From: an uncultured Enterococcus sp.
GTDB taxonomy: Bacteria > Bacillota > Bacilli > Lactobacillales > Enterococcaceae
Direction: 5' to 3'
Assembly (NCBI RefSeq): GCF_913775425.1
Contig: NZ_CAJYIS010000089.1
Coordinates: 1 to 35,043 of the forward strand
Length of the DNA: 35,043 nucleotides
Shown: piece by piece, positions 32,128 through 35,043 of the stretch
Numbering within the stretch: position 1 is the first letter of the stretch
How the letters are laid out: the number at the start of each line of letters is the position of its first letter
Notes under the pieces: generated by a model
The model's input: the letters and a program-made list of their open reading frames with translations, nothing else
The model's database searches: none
What the model was told of the DNA's origin: nothing
Made by a program: the position numbers and the translations under genes

Positions 32128-33189
32128 ATGAAAAAATGGTATTGGTCAATTGCTCTTTTGATTGGGTTTATCTTTCCAAGCGCAGCCTATGCTACAGCAC
32201 AAACAAATTCAATACAACGTGCTCCGATGACAACTAGTCAATATGATGCACGGTTAAAAGCAGCACATTTTATTGGAACAGCATTGATCCTTAAAGATCA
32301 GCACATCATTTTAGCTAAAGGATATGGGGCTCAAAATCAAGCACTGAACATCGAAAACTCAGTCGATACGAAATACCAAATTGGCTCAATTCAAAAAGCC
32401 TGGACTGCGGCCTTGATTGGGCAGTTGATCAGTCAACATAAGTTGCGCTTCTCAACATCCTTAGCTACATTTTATCCTCAAATTCCACACAGCAACACGG
32501 TTACGATCAAACAGATGCTAGATATGGTCAGTGGCTTGCATTTGACCAAAAAGCCAACGACTCACTACTCAGAAACAGAATTACTAGATTATTACGTCAG
32601 TCATACGACATATAAAACACCAAAAAAATTTGTGTATAGTCCTATCAATTATCATTTGTTAGCAGGGATTATACAACAACTCACTCACATGTCTTATTGG
32701 GATGCACTACGTACGATGATTGTCGAACCCTATCATTTAACGAGCGTCACGTACTATCCAGACTGGTTATCCCAAGTGGATCATAGTGAAAGCTACAAGA
32801 AGCAAGCAAACGATCCTTATCAAAAGCTAGTTCCCTTTTCGTTTGATACCTATCAAAAAGAACTTGGAACTGGAAATATCGGAATGAACATTACCGATTT
32901 AGCAACTTTTTACCGTTTATACCTCCATCATCAATTTTTTTCAAAACAAGTTGCAGCAGAACTTTTCGCTCCACTATACCAAGAAGCTTATGCGAGTGGA
33001 ATCTACAATTATAAAGACTACTATCGTGCACGTGGTGAGATACAACAGCAACAAACCCTGGCGCTAATGACACCAGATACTCACGACCTTGTCATCTTGA
33101 TGTCAAATGCTCGCGAGGATACTTCGCAGATGAACGTGATTGGTTCGATCTTTTCCGAACTCACACAACAATCGATCGATTTTAAATAA
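32128..33189 (+). CDS. Secreted/anchored serine hydrolase (beta-lactamase/PBP-like family)
   Basis: Signal peptide MKKWYWSIALLIGFIFPSAAYATAQ; SxxK motif in GSIQKAWTAALIG; YSPINYHLLAGII in the YxN region; SD AAGGAGG. Confidence 0.85.
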   Translation: MKKWYWSIALLIGFIFPSAAYATAQTNSIQRAPMTTSQYDARLKAAHFIGTALILKDQHIILAKGYGAQNQALNIENSVDTKYQIGSIQKAWTAALIGQLISQHKLRFSTSLATFYPQIPHSNTVTIKQMLDMVSGLHLTKKPTTHYSETELLDYYVSHTTYKTPKKFVYSPINYHLLAGIIQQLTHMSYWDALRTMIVEPYHLTSVTYYPDWLSQVDHSESYKKQANDPYQKLVPFSFDTYQKELGTGNIGMNITDLATFYRLYLHHQFFSKQVAAELFAPLYQEAYASGIYNYKDYYRARGEIQQQQTLALMTPDTHDLVILMSNAREDTSQMNVIGSIFSELTQQSIDFK

Positions 33190-33323
33190 CAACTATAATA
33201 TTATATGCTCCGTAATTTTTGACATGATTTTCTTTTTAAGATATGATTAAATTAATCATTTATAAATATTCGTTACGATTATTTTTAAGTATGTTTATCA
33301 TTAAATAACAAGGGAGGGAAATT

Positions 33324-33887
33324 ATGTTTTATTCAGGAATGGCACTTTTATTTCTAGCTATTGTTAGTCTGATTTGGTTAATCGCGGCCTTCGTACGTAA
33401 AACAAACAAGAAAATTCCAGGGATTGTCTTTGCGCTAAGTCTAATTGGATTTCTGATCATTGTCACTATTACTGGAACGACTAGTGAACCTGCAAACCAA
33501 AATACGACTCCTTCAGAACTACTATCTGATTCTTCATCGTCAAGTGCAACGACTAGCCAAACAGAAAGTGAAATCGCAAAGAAAAATGATGAAAAGTTGA
33601 AGGCAGAGTTTGATATTCATAACGATGGCAATTATGTTGATGCAACTGGAGCAGAAGTCATCACAAATGATGATGGATCGATCAAATACGTGCAATTAAA
33701 CGTAAATAGCAATTGGAAATACCTGTCTGAAGATGAGCAAAAACAATATATCCAATTACTAAAAGATATTTCTGATCCATTTAAAGATGGTGAAACGTAT
33801 CCTTATATGCAAATCCAATCTGAAGGAGAACTTGTCGCTGTTTCAGGCGTACAAGATACCTCTCTGGTCACAATCAAAAAAGAGTAA
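33324..33887 (+). CDS. Uncharacterised membrane protein, paralogue A (two TM, Ser/Thr-rich linker, C-terminal domain)
   Basis: 187 aa with SD GGGAGG; MFYSGMALLFLAIVSLIWLIAAFVRKTNKKIPGIVFALSLIGFLIIV...; C-terminal DGSIKYVQLNVNSNWKYLSEDEQKQYIQLLKDISDPFKDGETYPYMQIQSEGELVAVSGVQ. Confidence 0.85.
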   Translation: MFYSGMALLFLAIVSLIWLIAAFVRKTNKKIPGIVFALSLIGFLIIVTITGTTSEPANQNTTPSELLSDSSSSSATTSQTESEIAKKNDEKLKAEFDIHNDGNYVDATGAEVITNDDGSIKYVQLNVNSNWKYLSEDEQKQYIQLLKDISDPFKDGETYPYMQIQSEGELVAVSGVQDTSLVTIKKE

Positions 33888-33920
33888 CAACCCTAGTTTA
33901 GGTGTTATTACTTTTTTTTG
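33883..33920 (+). terminator. Probable terminator between the two paralogous genes
   Basis: AGTAACAACCCTAGTTTAGGTGTTATTACTTTTTTTT; imperfect stem plus U-run. Confidence 0.6.
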
Positions 33921-34025
33921 AGTTGCAATTTTGACTTTTGTCTTTTTCCATCGTAAACTTAAGGTATCGAAAAGCCGTTTGGGAACAAATACATGTATCC
34001 GCTTAAAAAAAGGAGTGAGGATATT

Positions 34026-34544
34026 ATGTTTTATACTGGACTCGTAGCTACTTTGACCTTAATCATTAGTTTTTTTTGGTTACTTTATTCATTTTTCACT
34101 GCACAACCAAAACGCTTTCCCCTAATCTTATTCGCCTCTGCCAGTTTTTTTCTTTTTTTATCGTTTGCAATTGTTCCTAAAGCACCTTCTACCTTTTCCG
34201 ATGAATCTACAGTCAAAAAACAAGTTACTGAGCTTTCTGACAAAGCTCAAACCAAATTATCCAACTTGTTCACAAAATACCATAATGAAGAAACAGCTCA
34301 TGCCAAAGCTGCCTCGATCTCTTTTTATCCAGATGGGCAGATTCGTCATATTCAGCTCGATGTTAGCGATAAGTGGCACACACTAACGGCCACTGAAAAA
34401 GCAAACTATCTTACATTTTTAGAAAAAATTGGGCAAGCTTTTTCTGACAATAAACGCCTTCCTTTTTTACAAATTCATTCAGAACAGGAAGTAGTTGCTA
34501 GATCTGGCGCACAAAATTCTGCAAGCTTTCATATTTTCAAATAA
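34026..34544 (+). CDS. Uncharacterised membrane protein, paralogue B
   Basis: SD AAGGAGTGAGG; MFYTGLVATLTLIISFFWLLYSFFTAQPKRFPLILFASASFF...; C-terminal DGQIRHIQLDVSDKWHTLTATEKANYLTFLEKIGQAFSDNKRLPFLQIHSEQEVVARSGAQ resembles paralogue A. Confidence 0.83.
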   Translation: MFYTGLVATLTLIISFFWLLYSFFTAQPKRFPLILFASASFFLFLSFAIVPKAPSTFSDESTVKKQVTELSDKAQTKLSNLFTKYHNEETAHAKAASISFYPDGQIRHIQLDVSDKWHTLTATEKANYLTFLEKIGQAFSDNKRLPFLQIHSEQEVVARSGAQNSASFHIFK

Positions 34545-34592
34545 AAATAAGCGAAGAAATGAGATAACTCACTTCTTCGCTTATTTATTTTT
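34545..34592. terminator. Bidirectional terminator between paralogue B and the rRNA/tRNA cluster
   Basis: AATAAGCGAAGAAATGAG-ATAA-CTCACTTCTTCGCTTATT with flanking A/T runs. Confidence 0.92.
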
Positions 34593-34593
34593 A

Positions 34594-34667
34594 CTCCGGC
34601 AGTAGGACTCGAACCTACGACATCATGATTAACAGTCATGCGCTACTACCAACTGAGCTATGCCGGA
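34594..34667 (-). tRNA. tRNA-Asn(GTT)
   Basis: 74 nt identical to 31921-31994. Confidence 0.96.
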
Positions 34668-34676
34668 ATGATTACA

Positions 34677-34793
34677 GCATGGCAACGTCCTACTCTCACA
34701 AAGGGAAACCCTTCACTACAATCGGCGCTAAGAAACTTAACTTCTGTGTTCGGCATGGGAACAGGTGTATCCTTCTCGCTATCACTACCACAC
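34677..34793 (-). rRNA. 5S ribosomal RNA
   Basis: GTGTGGTAGTGATAGCGAGAAGGATACACCTGTTCCCATGCCGAACACAGAAGTTAAG...GGACGTTGCCATGC; conserved 5S core. Confidence 0.95.
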
Positions 34794-34806
34794 TATTTTG
34801 GAACAA

Positions 34807-34879
34807 AGCCACTTGACGGGCTTGAACCGTCGACCTCATCCTTACCATGGATGCGCTCTACCAGCTGAGCTAAAGCGGC
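34807..34879 (-). tRNA. tRNA-Thr(GGT)
   Basis: GCCGCTTTAGCTCAGCTGGTAGAGCGCATCCATGGTAAGGATGAGGTCGACGGTTCAAGCCCGTCAAGTGGCT; anticodon loop ATGGTAA; CCA not encoded. Confidence 0.95.
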
Positions 34880-34917
34880 AAACTTGGGTGAACTATTTAA
34901 AAGAAATAATTTCTTTA

Positions 34918-34991
34918 CTCCGGCAGTAGGACTCGAACCTACGACATCATGATTAACAGTCATGCGCTACTACCAACTGAGCTATGCCGGA
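34918..34991 (-). tRNA. tRNA-Asn(GTT)
   Basis: 74 nt identical to the other two tRNA-Asn copies. Confidence 0.96.
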
Positions 34992-35000
34992 ATAATTACA

Positions 35001-35043
35001 GCGTGGCGACGTCCTACTCTCACAAAGGGAAACCCTTCACTAC
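35001..35043 (-). rRNA. 5S ribosomal RNA, partial (3' end only, cut by window edge)
   Basis: gcgtggcgacgtcctactctcacaaagggaaacccttcactac matches the 3' end of the complete 5S copy except for two positions. Confidence 0.92.

Noticed and set aside
31910-32128. 72-aa ORF on the plus strand
   Set aside because: Antisense to the tRNA-Asn gene and its promoter; no coding support.
34625-34868. Two overlapping ORFs (63 and 76 aa) on the plus strand
   Set aside because: They run antisense through tRNA-Asn, 5S rRNA and tRNA-Thr genes; RNA genes explain the sequence.

Overview
Chromosomal core-genome segment from a low-GC Gram-positive bacterium of the Lactobacillales, most likely Enterococcus-like (lineage inferred from gene content only). 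Most genes are on the minus strand: pyrG (partial), ywlG-like DUF436, an ECF S-component, a pdxK/thiD-like kinase, glnA-glnR, hflX-miaA, a gamma-carbonic-anhydrase-like protein, a heterodimeric ABC exporter pair, csp, radC-like, a HAD hydrolase, folC, valS with T-box, tpx, rex, thiI-iscS, ezrA, a Cof-type HAD hydrolase, DUF72 and an acyl-ACP thioesterase. Plus-strand genes are clpP, rpoY-rnjA, aspartate kinase, asparaginase, a serine hydrolase and two paralogous membrane proteins. The right end carries three identical tRNA-Asn genes, a tRNA-Thr and two 5S rRNA genes (one cut by the window edge). No CRISPR array, transposase or phage gene was seen. The best candidates for follow-up are: (i) a 2.6 kb islet between two identical tRNA-Asn genes, holding a divergent serine hydrolase and a tandem pair of uncharacterised two-TM proteins; (ii) a roughly 200-nt multi-hairpin leader upstream of rpoY-rnjA; (iii) a duplicated 5S/tRNA-Asn unit with an apparently compensated 5S helix I variant; (iv) a recurrent apical ACAGA/TCTGT motif in several unrelated terminators. 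Several known regulatory systems can be read directly: the pyrG GGGC attenuator, a GlnR box, a CtsR box, a Rex operator and a valS T-box with a GUC specifier.
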